NCBI RefSeq assembly: GCF_943192905.1
Contig: NZ_CALPCC010000003.1
Coordinates: 61,688-125,687, forward strand
Direction: 5' to 3'
Origin: Adlercreutzia murintestinalis
GTDB lineage: Bacteria; Actinomycetota; Coriobacteriia; Coriobacteriales; Eggerthellaceae
DNA: 64,000 bases
In this document: positions 16,920 to 25,442 of the stretch, one piece after another
How positions within the stretch are numbered: the stretch's first letter is position 1
Layout: the number at the start of each line of letters is the position of its first letter
The notes under the pieces: model-generated
The model's input: only the letters and a program-made list of their open reading frames with translations
Told to the model about the DNA's origin: nothing
The model's database searches: none
Program-made: the position numbers and the translations under genes

Positions 16920-17450
16920 ATGGCACGTTCAAAGAAAACCCAAGCCGCGCTGGATGAGGCGCTGGCGGCTCCCATGACGCAAGGTCAAGTTGGCCTGGGC
17001 GTCGATATTGTGCCCGTTGCGCGCATGCGGGCGATCTTGAAGCGTACCCCGTCGTTTCCTGCGCGCGTTTACTCGGCCGACGAGCGCGCATACTGCGATG
17101 CGACGGCCGACCCGGCCATTCATTATGCCACCCGGTTCGCTGCGAAAGAGGCGGTGGTGAAGGCGCTCGGGACTGGCTTTTCTGGCGGCGTGGGTGTGCG
17201 CGACATTGAAGTGCGGCGTGCGAAGAACGGCAGGCCGTATGCGGTGCTGTTCGGTGCCGCCAAGCGCAGAGCCGAGCAGTTGGGCGTCACCGAGGTGCCC
17301 ATCTCGCTTTCCTATACAGCAACCGATGCCATCGCATGCGCTATCGCCATTACGCGCTCATCGCTTGAAGCGGGAGAGAAGCGCATCGATGCTGCCGAGG
17401 AACTGTCGAAGCGCTTCAAGGAAGCGCGCGGCATGCTGGATGATCTGTGA
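16920..17450 (+). CDS. acpS: holo-[acyl-carrier-protein] synthase, extended
   Basis: 176 residues, longer than the usual ~120. Transfers phosphopantetheine from CoA to acyl carrier protein. The Mg-binding motif GVDIVPVARM is at about 27-36 and the second motif RFAAKEAVVKALG near 76-88. About 24 residues precede the catalytic domain and a charged tail of some 30 residues follows it. The gene starts one base after the glmS stop, and its stop overlaps the nnrD start by one base. The pairing with an NAD(P)HX dehydratase gene is common in bacteria. Confidence 0.93.
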   Translation: MARSKKTQAALDEALAAPMTQGQVGLGVDIVPVARMRAILKRTPSFPARVYSADERAYCDATADPAIHYATRFAAKEAVVKALGTGFSGGVGVRDIEVRRAKNGRPYAVLFGAAKRRAEQLGVTEVPISLSYTATDAIACAIAITRSSLEAGEKRIDAAEELSKRFKEARGMLDDL

Positions 17451-18340
17451 TGCATATTGACGAATATTCCGCAGAGAGGCTGGTGGCGTTGTTGCCCCAT
17501 CCGGCGCACGATGCTAACAAGTACACGCGCGGGAAGCTGGTGTTCGTGGGCGGGGCCGCGCAGTATCCAGGTGCGGCGGCGTTGGCGATCGGCGCCGCGC
17601 AGCGGATGGGGGCTGGATATGTGGAGGCATATTGCGATCCATCGGCGGTTTCGGTGGTGCGTAGTACGCGCCTCTCGGCGGTTGTGCGCCCTTGGAATGA
17701 ATTGTCCTGGCCAGACCATCCCAGCAGCGCCAAGCACCCATGGGCTTGCCTGATGGGAAGCGGCATGGATGCCACCGATGCTCTCCAAAAAGCGCAGGTG
17801 CTCGAAGCACTCGCTGCCTGTACGGAGCCGCTCGTGCTCGATGGGGGCGCGCTTGGCTCCCTTGCCTGTGAAGCGGGGTGCGCGCGAGCGGCTGCTCGTG
17901 CGGATCGGGGTGAGTCGCTCGTGCTGACTCCCCATGGAGGCGAGGCAGCGCGGTTGGCTGCGGCGGCGGGCATTCAGCCGCCAGACGCTGATGCCGGTTT
18001 TGAGGATCGTGCCGCGTTCGCGTGCGAGCTGGCCTGCGCGTGGGGTGCGACCGTGCTGTTGAAAGGTCCTGTCTCCTTCATCGTTTCACCTCGGAACCCG
18101 GATCGAGCCATCATCATGCGGTGCGGGACGCCCGCATTGGCGAAGGCGGGAACGGGCGATGTGCTCGCTGGCATGGTGGGTGCGCTCAGCGCGCAGGGGA
18201 TGGGTGCGACCGAGGCATGCGTGCTGGGAGCCACCTTGCATGCTCAGGCGGCTCGGTGCGCCGAAAAACGGTGGGGAGATATCGCGATGATCGCCGAGGA
18301 TGTGCTTGCCTGCCTTGGAGAGGCTACGCTAATTCTGTAA
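17450..18340 (+). CDS. nnrD: ADP-dependent NAD(P)H-hydrate dehydratase
   Basis: 296 residues of the YjeF C-terminal/ribokinase-like family. Repairs hydrated NADH and NADPH using ADP. Visible motifs are NKYTRGKLVFVGG near residue 23, LTPHGGEAARL around 160 and the anion-hole block KAGTGDVLAGM near 235. The epimerase half (NnrE) found in fused homologues is absent here and not seen elsewhere in the window. I use ATG 17450, which overlaps the acpS TGA; a GTG one codon earlier is equally possible. Confidence 0.93.
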   Translation: MHIDEYSAERLVALLPHPAHDANKYTRGKLVFVGGAAQYPGAAALAIGAAQRMGAGYVEAYCDPSAVSVVRSTRLSAVVRPWNELSWPDHPSSAKHPWACLMGSGMDATDALQKAQVLEALAACTEPLVLDGGALGSLACEAGCARAAARADRGESLVLTPHGGEAARLAAAAGIQPPDADAGFEDRAAFACELACAWGATVLLKGPVSFIVSPRNPDRAIIMRCGTPALAKAGTGDVLAGMVGALSAQGMGATEACVLGATLHAQAARCAEKRWGDIAMIAEDVLACLGEATLIL

Positions 18341-18400
18341 ACGTTGTGTAACATGAAAACCACGAACCTGCGCCGATATCAGGATGCGCAGACCCGTGTG

Positions 18401-18414
18401 TATAATGTTCACAA
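18401..18414 (+). promoter_or_regulatory. promoter giving a probable leaderless transcript
   Basis: A consensus TATAAT (18401-18406) ends 7 bp before the ATG at 18414, so transcription should begin at or within a base or two of the start codon. No Shine-Dalgarno can exist in that space. This is the geometry of leaderless mRNAs known from actinobacteria. Confidence 0.6.
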
Positions 18415-20300
18415 TGGCATTTTATCCTGACAACCACGGCTTAGAGGACGACCTGGACAGCATAACGCTGCAAGAGCTGGGACCTATGAATTCCAGCCCT
18501 TATGTGCGCATATCCTTGGACGTGCCTCCTGAGACTGCTACCAGCGTAGAGCGTGAGCAGCGCCGCCGTCAACGCGAGGCTGAGCGGCAGCGTGAGATCG
18601 AGCGTCAGAAGCAAGCCGCGAAGAAGCGTCAGGCTGCCGCACAACAGCGTCCGCGCACGCCCGATCCATCGCTGCATGTCATCATCGAGCGTGCCTCCGA
18701 AGATCTTCCCCCTGACGATCATGGGTATGATGCGCCGACGTATCGTGGCTACGACAGCGCTCCCATTCCCGAACCCACCGTTCGGCAACCGTCAACATCC
18801 GAGCGCACGAAGCCCGAGGGGCATTCCCGGGGGAAAGCAGAGGCATCCGAGCGTTCGGCCAGCTTCCCGCGCATTCCGGATAACATGGTGTATCAGGTTG
18901 ACGAGCCAGAGCCTTCGGCGCCGCCTTCGGTGGTGCTGCCCAATGGAGGCTGGGGTTCACAGCGCAGCCACTATCCGGGCATGACGCCCAGCCCGTCTTC
19001 GCCGTATGGCTACGACGGGTTCAGGCCGCAGGCGGTCTCGACCGACATTCCTCTGTACTTCAATTCGTCGAACGGCTCATCGGGTACCGCCGAGCGCCGA
19101 CCCAAGATAGAGCCTTTAGGAGCGCACACCACGCGCGAGTCTGCTTCTGGCGTCATCAAGCGTCCTTGGTCGGAGTCGGCATTCAATGATCATGCGGCGT
19201 TCGCGTCTCACCAGACAGGAGCGCCCACCGTTCCAACGCCGAGCGCTCCGGCAGGACAGGTTGCTGCATCTCCCAATGCGCAGCCCACCCCACCGCAAAG
19301 GCAAGCTCCCACGACCCCTACGGTAACGCTGAACGGATTCAACCGGCAGACGCCAAGCTCACAGCCAACGCAAAGTCTCGATCGGGGACGCGTTGAGCAG
19401 CGTCCCTTCAACATGGGGGAGGACCCCTACGCTGCGCCGCGCGGGATGGGTTCGTGGAAGCGCAACGCTGCTGAGGCGGTTCGGCGCGAACAGGCGAACA
19501 ATCCGCGTCCGGTGGGCACGGGCACGGTCAATATCCAGATGAACCCTGCGGCTGCCCCTCCGAATGCCTCCGAAGGCGGCAACCTGCATCTGAGCCGCGA
19601 ATCGCTCAACAGCATGGGTGTCAATCTGCCGCCTCAGCGCCAGAGCACGGTTCGCACTTTCAGCACGCCGCTGATAGAGGATAACGCGCTGAAGGAATCG
19701 GTGATGTTCGAGGAACCGCCGATCTCCATCGCTGATGGCTTGAAGTCGGCCGACAGCAGACGCAAGCGCCGACGCGGTATCATCATCGCGGTCGTGGTGG
19801 TGATCCTTGCTGCGGCCGCCCTTTTCGGGGCGCTGCTCTACACGGGCACCATATCGCTGAACGGTTTCGGGGCATCTTCGTCGGCGCATACCTCTGCGGG
19901 CACTCCCGGCAGCGCCTCGCACGGTGCTGCTGCGAACAGCGCCTCTTCTTCGTCGTCGTCGCGCTCATCGAGCGCGAGCGACCAATCGGGCACGGTGATC
20001 TATGAGTATACGGCCACTACCTCTGACGGCGTGTCGTATAAGGTCAACGATACAGTGACCTACGATGCGGAAGGGAAGTGCCAATCCACTACGATGAAAC
20101 TGGAGTTCCCCGACGAGGCTGCCTGCAACGATTTCCTGGCGAACCTTGAGCGCGATTACGGCAGTGCCTATCGGCTTGATACGCAATCGGGCACTACAGC
20201 CACGGTCACCATCGATATCAGCGCTTTGAAATTCGATCGTGAGGAATACGAAGATGCTTTGCGCTACAGTGTTGAAGAATTGACGGTTTTGAAGAAGTGA
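18414..20300 (+). CDS. single-TM protein with Pro/Gln-rich cytoplasmic region
   Basis: 629 residues, no recognised family. Order: a short acidic head; a basic, Arg/Gln/Glu-rich coiled stretch (about 45-78); a long low-complexity region rich in Pro, Ser and Gln; a basic RRKRRR stop-transfer flank at about 450; one membrane helix (about 455-478); a Ser/Ala-rich linker; and a compact extracellular domain (about 527-629) beginning near VIYEYTATT and ending ELTVLKK. The topology is cytoplasmic N-terminus, external C-terminus. I chose ATG 18414 from the adjacent -10 box; the frame runs back to 18384 without RBS. Two other genes here (51541, 51897) also encode acidic or low-complexity cytoplasmic heads on a single membrane helix. 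A cell-envelope role is possible but unproven. Confidence 0.75.
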   Translation: MAFYPDNHGLEDDLDSITLQELGPMNSSPYVRISLDVPPETATSVEREQRRRQREAERQREIERQKQAAKKRQAAAQQRPRTPDPSLHVIIERASEDLPPDDHGYDAPTYRGYDSAPIPEPTVRQPSTSERTKPEGHSRGKAEASERSASFPRIPDNMVYQVDEPEPSAPPSVVLPNGGWGSQRSHYPGMTPSPSSPYGYDGFRPQAVSTDIPLYFNSSNGSSGTAERRPKIEPLGAHTTRESASGVIKRPWSESAFNDHAAFASHQTGAPTVPTPSAPAGQVAASPNAQPTPPQRQAPTTPTVTLNGFNRQTPSSQPTQSLDRGRVEQRPFNMGEDPYAAPRGMGSWKRNAAEAVRREQANNPRPVGTGTVNIQMNPAAAPPNASEGGNLHLSRESLNSMGVNLPPQRQSTVRTFSTPLIEDNALKESVMFEEPPISIADGLKSADSRRKRRRGIIIAVVVVILAAAALFGALLYTGTISLNGFGASSSAHTSAGTPGSASHGAAANSASSSSSSRSSSASDQSGTVIYEYTATTSDGVSYKVNDTVTYDAEGKCQSTTMKLEFPDEAACNDFLANLERDYGSAYRLDTQSGTTATVTIDISALKFDREEYEDALRYSVEELTVLKK

Positions 20301-20326
20301 CGCGGGCTTTCCGCGACTGGTATAAT
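20297..20326 (+). promoter_or_regulatory. efp promoter
   Basis: GTGACG (20297-20302) and TATAAT (20321-20326) with an 18-bp spacer, 38 bp before the efp start, which has its own AGGGA Shine-Dalgarno. Confidence 0.6.
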
Positions 20327-20363
20327 CAACTCATCCGCGTAACAGAATACCTATGGAGGGAAC

Positions 20364-20927
20364 ATGGCGACCATTTCAACGGCCGATTTCAAGAACGGCA
20401 TGTGCATTATCTTCAATGGCAAGATGTACACCATCATTGAATTCCAGCATGTGAAGCCGGGCAAGGGGTCAGCGTTCGTGCGCACCAAGCTGAAGGACAT
20501 CAAGTCCGGCCGCGTCATCGACAATACGTTCAATGCTGGCGTGAAGCTGGAGAACGTGCGTTTGGAGACGAAGAAGCTCCAGTATCTGTATAACGACGGT
20601 GTTGATTACCATTTCATGGACAACGACACCTACGAGCAGATGAGCATGCCCGCCTCTGATGTGGGGGACGCTGCTCAGTGGTTGAAGGAAAACGATGAGG
20701 CGTCGTTGCTATATGCAGGCGATGAGCTCATTTCGGTGGAGCCGCCCATGTTCGTGGAGCTTGAGGTGACTCATACCGAACCTGGCTTCAAGGGGGATAC
20801 CGCAACCAATACCACGAAGCCCGCCACGTTGGAGACGGGCATAGAGTTGCAGGTGCCCACGTTCATCGAGATCGGTGATGTGCTTCAGATCGACACGCGC
20901 GACGGCCGCTTCATCAAGCGCGTTTAG
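20364..20927 (+). CDS. efp: translation elongation factor P
   Basis: 187 residues, the standard length. Stimulates peptide bond formation at polyproline stretches, which fits the Pro-rich protein encoded just upstream. The KOW-like N-domain starts STADFKNGM; the modification-loop region reads HVKPGKGSAFV, with Lys at the usual conserved tip position. OB domains II and III follow to the C-terminal TRDGRFIKRV. Good RBS (GGAGGGAAC) before ATG. The stop overlaps the convergent LysR gene by 4 bp. Confidence 0.97.
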   Translation: MATISTADFKNGMCIIFNGKMYTIIEFQHVKPGKGSAFVRTKLKDIKSGRVIDNTFNAGVKLENVRLETKKLQYLYNDGVDYHFMDNDTYEQMSMPASDVGDAAQWLKENDEASLLYAGDELISVEPPMFVELEVTHTEPGFKGDTATNTTKPATLETGIELQVPTFIEIGDVLQIDTRDGRFIKRV

Positions 20928-21802
20928 AGCGCAAGTTCCGCGAACAGGCGCGACAGCTCGCTGGTGAACACGCTGTTGCGCAAGCGAACGAATGAAATAT
21001 CGTGCTGTATGGGGGCGCCTTGGAGGGATACCACTTGCAAGGCGCCTTCTTCTATCTCGCGCTCGACGGCAGCCTCGTACATGAACGAAATGCCAAGTCC
21101 TTCCGAGACGAACACCTTGATGATGTCGAGGCTATCGATCTGGCATGTGTCCGCAAACGACGAGAGCGAGAGATTGCGCGTGGCCAGTGCTCGTTCGAGC
21201 ACTTCGCGCGTGCCCGATCCCTTCTCGCGAATGAACAGCTGCATTCCGAGAAGCTCTTCAAAGGAGCGCTGTCCGCGCGGCATTCTACCAGGCGCGCATA
21301 CGCAGACGAGGCGTTCGGTGCAATACGTGTCCCATTCATAGGGCTCCTTGTCGAAATAGCCTTCGACGAAAGCGCAGTCGAGCGTACCAGCGTCAAGCGC
21401 CTCAAGGAGCTCTTGGGTGCTCGCGGAGCGCACGGTGGCGCGCACCTCGGGATGCTCGGCAAGATAAGCTGCAAGGGGAGCAGCTACGATGTATTCGCCC
21501 GCGGTGAGCGTCATGCCGATGCGCAGCTCGATCCGGGTGCCTGATGCGAGCGCTGACACGCGCTCACGCAAGAGCGTTTCGTCGTGCGCCATGGTGGAAA
21601 GGGCGTTGCGCAGCATCATGCCAGCAGGGGTGAGGCTCAATCGCTTGCCGTCGCGCCGGAAGAGTTGAGCGTCGTATTCGCGCTCGAGGAAAGCGATATG
21701 CTGGGAAACAGCGGGCTGGGTGATGTGAAGCGCTTCGGCGGCGCGGGTGTAGTTCATCGTGCGGCATACTTCGAGAAACGTTCTGACCCGTGAGTCTTGC
21801 AT
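20924..21802 (-). CDS. LysR-family transcriptional regulator
   Basis: 292 residues. N-terminal winged HTH is clear (MNYTRAAEALHITQPAVSQHIAFLE is the recognition region, about 16-40), followed by the periplasmic-binding-like effector domain with GTRIELRIGMTLTAGEY and a later GLGISFMYE. It resembles the CysL/CbbR branch, whose effectors are small metabolites. It is divergent from a TDT-family transporter; the AT-rich dyad in between fits a LysR operator, so this regulator probably controls the transporter and itself. Confidence 0.93.
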   Translation of the reverse strand: MQDSRVRTFLEVCRTMNYTRAAEALHITQPAVSQHIAFLEREYDAQLFRRDGKRLSLTPAGMMLRNALSTMAHDETLLRERVSALASGTRIELRIGMTLTAGEYIVAAPLAAYLAEHPEVRATVRSASTQELLEALDAGTLDCAFVEGYFDKEPYEWDTYCTERLVCVCAPGRMPRGQRSFEELLGMQLFIREKGSGTREVLERALATRNLSLSSFADTCQIDSLDIIKVFVSEGLGISFMYEAAVEREIEEGALQVVSLQGAPIQHDISFVRLRNSVFTSELSRLFAELAL

Positions 21803-21826
21803 GGGGCGCTCCGCTCAACCATAAGA

Positions 21827-21853
21827 AATCATTATGAAACTATAATAGATGAT
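21827..21853. promoter_or_regulatory. candidate LysR operator
   Basis: An imperfect AT-rich dyad (ATCATTAT ... ATAATAGAT) in the 189-bp space between the divergent LysR and TDT genes, containing T-N11-A pairs and overlapping a TATAAT at 21841-21846. A GC-rich stem (CCCCC-T-GCTG with CAGCGGGGG, about 21902-21935) lies in the transporter leader. Confidence 0.42.
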
Positions 21854-21991
21854 AATTTTACATTCTGGTATCCCTCGTTGATAATGAACACATCAAGCGT
21901 TCCCCCTGCTGCTGAGCGCAAGACCGGCAGCGGGGGTCTGAACCAGAGTAATCAAGCATTGAATGCGCTATGAACCGAGAGGGGACGCGTT

Positions 21992-22960
21992 ATGCGCGAA
22001 GTCATAAAGAATGTGCCCATACCAGCAGCGGGAGTAGCGTTAGGGCTCGCTGCGCTGGGGAACTTGCTGCAACCCTATGCGGGTGCGGTATATTCGCTCT
22101 GCGGCCTGTTGGCTGCGTGCGTTGCTGCGTTGGTGGCCGCAAAAGCCATCCTGTTTCCCGAAATGGTGGCACAGGATTTCAAGAATCCACTTCTTGCCAG
22201 CGTATCGGCCACGTTCTGGATGGCGGGGATGCAGTTGAGCACCTACATCGCGTCGCTCGCGTTCATTCCAGCGGCGTGCCTGTGGGCTGCATGCGTGGTG
22301 GCGCACCTCGGGCTTATCTGCTGGTTTACCGCACGCCATGCGCGGCAGGTGACGCTCGACCAGGTGTTTCCCACCTACTTCATCTGCTACGTGGGCATCA
22401 TCGTCGCTTCAGTCACCTCTCCCGTATTCGGTATGGAGTCGCTGGGAAGCGCGCTCTTCTGGTTTGGGTTCGCCTGCTATCCGGTGCTGCTGGTGGTAGT
22501 GACGGCGCGCTACGTCTGCTGCCCGCCTCCCGATGCGGCGCGGCCGCTGTTCTGCATTTATTCGGCACCAGCCAGCTTGTCCCTGGTCGGGTACCTGGCC
22601 ATCGCGCCACAGCCGAATATCACGTTCGTGGCGATCATGCTGATGTGCGCGCAGGCGTTCTTCATGGTGGCGTTGGCGCGGGTGCCGCGGTTCGTATCGC
22701 TTGGGTTTTATCCCAGCTTCGCGGCGATGACGTTTCCCTTCGTGATCACCGCGACCGCGCTTGGTCAGGCGCTTGAGGCGCTGAATGCATCCGGCGTGCC
22801 GTTCTCGCCCGTGTTTGACATGCTCGTGCTCGTTGAGACGGCGATTGCGGTGGCGATGGTGGCATTCGTGGTCATCCGCTACGCTATATTCCTGACCGCG
22901 CCCCTGCGCGAGCGCGGTCAGTCAGATGCGATGGTGGAGATAGAGGGAAACGTCGCATGA
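21992..22960 (+). CDS. TDT-family (TehA/SLAC1-like) anion or dicarboxylate transporter
   Basis: 322 residues with about ten predicted membrane helices starting VPIPAAGVALGLAALGN, the conserved first helix of tellurite-resistance/dicarboxylate transporters. Related proteins export sulfite, C4-dicarboxylates or small anions. Start ATG 21992 with GAGGGG 8 bases upstream. The divergent LysR gene suggests induction by a metabolite. Given the sulfur- and Mo-type reductases in the window sulfite is one possible substrate, but the sequence alone does not decide. Confidence 0.85.
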   Translation: MREVIKNVPIPAAGVALGLAALGNLLQPYAGAVYSLCGLLAACVAALVAAKAILFPEMVAQDFKNPLLASVSATFWMAGMQLSTYIASLAFIPAACLWAACVVAHLGLICWFTARHARQVTLDQVFPTYFICYVGIIVASVTSPVFGMESLGSALFWFGFACYPVLLVVVTARYVCCPPPDAARPLFCIYSAPASLSLVGYLAIAPQPNITFVAIMLMCAQAFFMVALARVPRFVSLGFYPSFAAMTFPFVITATALGQALEALNASGVPFSPVFDMLVLVETAIAVAMVAFVVIRYAIFLTAPLRERGQSDAMVEIEGNVA

Positions 22961-24085
22961 TTATTCGTAGCAGTCCGCAGCTGCTTCCAGCTGGTTGATG
23001 ATGTCGATCTGCTGGGGGCACATCGTCTCGCAGAGCCCGCATTTGATGCACGTGCTCGCTTTTCCCTCGGCTGCTTGCCAGCTGTACAGACCCTTGACGA
23101 ACTCATGGTCACCCGTCATGGCCTCAAGGTTCAAAAGTCCCATGATCTGGGGGATCTTCACGCCAGCCGGGCAACCCTTCACACAGTAATTGCACGCAGT
23201 GCATGGCACCGACGTCAGGGCGCGCAAGGAGGCGATGGCCTGGTCGAGCGCCGCGCGCTCCGCAGGTGAGAACGGCTCGTTCGCGGCGTAGGATGCAAGG
23301 TTCTCCCGCGCTTGCTCTACCGTGGACATGCCGGAGAGCACCGCGATCACATCGGGCAGGTTCCAGCAGAAGCGGTAGGCCCATTCGGCTTGCGTGGAAC
23401 CCGGTTTTGCGGTTGCCAGGACCGCGGCTGCCTCGGCGGGTAGATCGCACAGGCGTCCGCCACGCGCCGGTTCCATGATGATGACCGGCTTGCCATGGGC
23501 TTTCGCCACCTCCACGAGACGGCGCGCCTCGTTGACGGGGTCATCCCAGTCGAGGTAATTCACCTGAAGCTGCACGAAATCCATCTCCGGGTGCTCCTTG
23601 AGCAATGCATCTAGGCAATCGGCATCGTCGTGGATGGAGAAGCCGACGAAGCGCACTTTGCCCGCTGCCTTCTGTTGCTGCGCATATGCCCACATATCGT
23701 ATTCGTCGAACTTTGCCGTGCGCTGACCGCCCACATTGTGTAACAGGAAGTAGTCGACGTAGGCGATGCCAAGCCGTTTGAGAGACACATCCAAGCAAGC
23801 TTGCGCGGCCTGCTTGTCGGGCATGGCCCATGCGAGGCATTTCGTGGCGATGGTGAACGATTCGCGCGGATAACGCGCGACGAGCGCCTGCCCGAGCGCC
23901 ACTTCCGATTCGCCTTCATGGTAGACAAATGCGGTGTCGAAATAGGTGTTACCCGCTTCCATGAACAGGTCGACCATTTGGGTGAACTGCGGTAGGTCGA
24001 TGCTCTTCGGGTCGTTCTCGTCGGTAAGGGGCAGGCGCATGCAGCCAAAGCCCATCTTGGAAGTGGGGAATATCGTGGTGTCCAT
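22961..24085 (-). CDS. aldo/keto reductase with C-terminal 2x[4Fe-4S] domain
   Basis: 374 residues. The N-terminal TIM-barrel AKR domain shows GFGCMRLP, FDTAFVYHEGESE (catalytic Asp and Tyr) and TKCLAW. Near the C-terminus two ferredoxin motifs appear: CTACNYCVKGCP (about 283-294) and CIKCGLCETMCP (about 344-355), as in the Fe-S aldo/keto reductases common in anaerobes. I start at ATG 24085, preceded by GAGAGGA; an ATG at 24118 has no RBS. The gene lies beside a divergent MerR regulator, and its promoter has the elongated 19-bp spacer of MerR targets. Substrate unknown; stop abuts the convergent transporter gene. Confidence 0.92.
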   Translation of the reverse strand: MDTTIFPTSKMGFGCMRLPLTDENDPKSIDLPQFTQMVDLFMEAGNTYFDTAFVYHEGESEVALGQALVARYPRESFTIATKCLAWAMPDKQAAQACLDVSLKRLGIAYVDYFLLHNVGGQRTAKFDEYDMWAYAQQQKAAGKVRFVGFSIHDDADCLDALLKEHPEMDFVQLQVNYLDWDDPVNEARRLVEVAKAHGKPVIIMEPARGGRLCDLPAEAAAVLATAKPGSTQAEWAYRFCWNLPDVIAVLSGMSTVEQARENLASYAANEPFSPAERAALDQAIASLRALTSVPCTACNYCVKGCPAGVKIPQIMGLLNLEAMTGDHEFVKGLYSWQAAEGKASTCIKCGLCETMCPQQIDIINQLEAAADCYE

Positions 24086-24164
24086 ACCGATCCTCTCATC
24101 CTCTCTTTTCGGATTCACGTACCTGCTTTGCAGGCATGAAGAAACCTGGTAAAGTTCGATTTAT

Positions 24165-24195
24165 ATCCTAATCATTAAAGCGCGCTTTAAGTCAA
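24165..24195 (-). promoter_or_regulatory. MerR-type promoter of the aldo/keto reductase
   Basis: Minus strand: TTGACT (24195-24190), 19-bp spacer, TAGGAT (24170-24165). The perfect 16-bp palindrome TTAAAGCGCGCTTTAA (24175-24190) fills the spacer and abuts the -35. A 19-bp spacer carrying the operator is the defining layout of MerR-activated promoters. A second dyad, CCTGC-TTT-GCAGG (24122-24134), lies in the leader. Confidence 0.75.
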
Positions 24196-24216
24196 GCGCT
24201 TTTCAGGGAGGACGGC

Positions 24217-24672
24217 ATGGTCTATTCGATTGCGGATGCTGCGAAGGCTGCAGGTGTGCCTGCGTCGACGCTTCGCTATTACGACAAAGAGGGGTTGCTG
24301 CCCGAGGTGGAGCGTCTGGGTGGCGGCTCGCGCGTATTCTCGGAGCATGATCTTGCTTGGATTCGCGTCATCGAGTACCTCAAGAAGGCGGGATTGACCA
24401 TCAAGGAGATACGCCGCTACACCGATCTGGTGCAGCAAGGCGATGACACTCTGGATGCTCGACGTGCGCTGCTCTACGAGCGACGCGATGCGGTGGAAGC
24501 GGAACTAGCACGGGTGCAACGCACGTTGGATTTCATCACGTACAAGTGCTGGTTCTATGATGAGGCGGTGCGCTTAGGCAGCGAAGGGGCGGTGCAGGCG
24601 CTGCCCGATCAGGATGTTCCCGCTGAGATGCTCGCTATACGGAAGAGGTGCTTGGAAGGTGACGAGCAGTGA
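24217..24672 (+). CDS. MerR-family transcriptional regulator
   Basis: 151 residues. MerR winged helix at the N-terminus: YSIADAAKAAGVPASTLRYYDKEGLLP, then the wing and the helix IRVIEYLKKAGLTIKEIRRY, and a coiled-coil dimer helix from about 80 to 110. It lacks the paired Cys of metal-sensing MerR proteins, so a small-molecule signal is more likely. RBS CAGGGAGG before ATG 24217. Divergent from the aldo/keto reductase, which it very probably activates. Confidence 0.93.
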   Translation: MVYSIADAAKAAGVPASTLRYYDKEGLLPEVERLGGGSRVFSEHDLAWIRVIEYLKKAGLTIKEIRRYTDLVQQGDDTLDARRALLYERRDAVEAELARVQRTLDFITYKCWFYDEAVRLGSEGAVQALPDQDVPAEMLAIRKRCLEGDEQ

Positions 24673-24688
24673 GGGGCTGCAAGAGCGC

Positions 24689-25168
24689 TCACTGCTCGCT
24701 TGAAGATGCCCGTAGAGGCTGGCCCCATCGCTTGAGATGCGGTAGCAGCGTTGCCATCAGCGAGACAGCTTCTTCGCGCGATATGCCCATGGCGTCGGCT
24801 TCCATTTGCGCGGTCGCCTCGATGAACTCGTCCATATCGACACCTTTTGCGGTGAAATCGCCTTGCTGATAGCAGTATTTGCAGTAGTTCTCGCTTGGGG
24901 AGCCGTCAGCTTCGGTGCCATGCAGCTCTGGTTGTGGAATGGGCATTGAGCAGCATTGGCAGTAGTACTCCAGCGGCATATCGAAGAAGCGCTCAAGCGG
25001 CACCTGAAACGTGGTACAGATGAGCTTCACCATATCGATGCTCGGAGCGGTTTCGCCGGTTTCCCAACGTGAGACCGCTTGCCGGGTCACGTAGAGCTTG
25101 CGTGCCATCTGTTCTTGGGTGAGGTCCTGCTCCTCGCGAATCTGCGCGATGGTATCCTTCATTGCCAT
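24689..25168 (-). CDS. XRE-family regulator with putative zinc ribbon
   Basis: 159 residues. Residues 1-60 are a Cro/C1 helix-turn-helix (LTQEQMARKLYVTRQAVSRWETG). Residues about 68-105 form a zinc-ribbon-like domain (YCQCCSMPIP ... ENYCKYCYQQGDF), matching the putative Zn_ribbon_2 pattern; the tail is helical. Such proteins are presumed DNA-binding regulators with a metal-stabilised effector module. I start at ATG 25168 with GGAAGG 7 bases upstream; the frame extends far upstream without RBS. Convergent with the MerR gene and divergent from the patatin gene. Two small hairpins (CCGCAT-CCC-ATGCGG; CAAGC-AACA-GCTTG) lie in the 274-bp space upstream. Confidence 0.85.
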   Translation of the reverse strand: MAMKDTIAQIREEQDLTQEQMARKLYVTRQAVSRWETGETAPSIDMVKLICTTFQVPLERFFDMPLEYYCQCCSMPIPQPELHGTEADGSPSENYCKYCYQQGDFTAKGVDMDEFIEATAQMEADAMGISREEAVSLMATLLPHLKRWGQPLRASSSEQ

Positions 25169-25375
25169 GATATGCCTTCCGTAGCGGTTGGTATGATGCT
25201 CTCGATTATTCCGCATCCCATGCGGTTTGCAAGCAACAGCTTGTTGCGCACAGCGCTCAGTCGTCATGTGCGTGTTCGAAGAAAGGGCCTCCTTGTTCTT
25301 CTGGTGCTGCTGCGAGGTGTTGAAATTGGCGTGCAGGAGTAGCTGGATTGTAGAGTACGAGCCATCTGCTACGTT

Positions 25376-25404
25376 TTGCGCACAGCGAGCGAAAGCTCTA
25401 TAGT
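25376..25404 (+). promoter_or_regulatory. promoter of the patatin-like gene
   Basis: TTGCGC (25376-25381), 17-bp spacer, TATAGT (25399-25404); the start codon is 38 bp further on, after GAGGG. Confidence 0.58.
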
Positions 25405-25442
25405 CGGGATCGAGCAATTGGACGCGTACGAGGGTTGTGACC

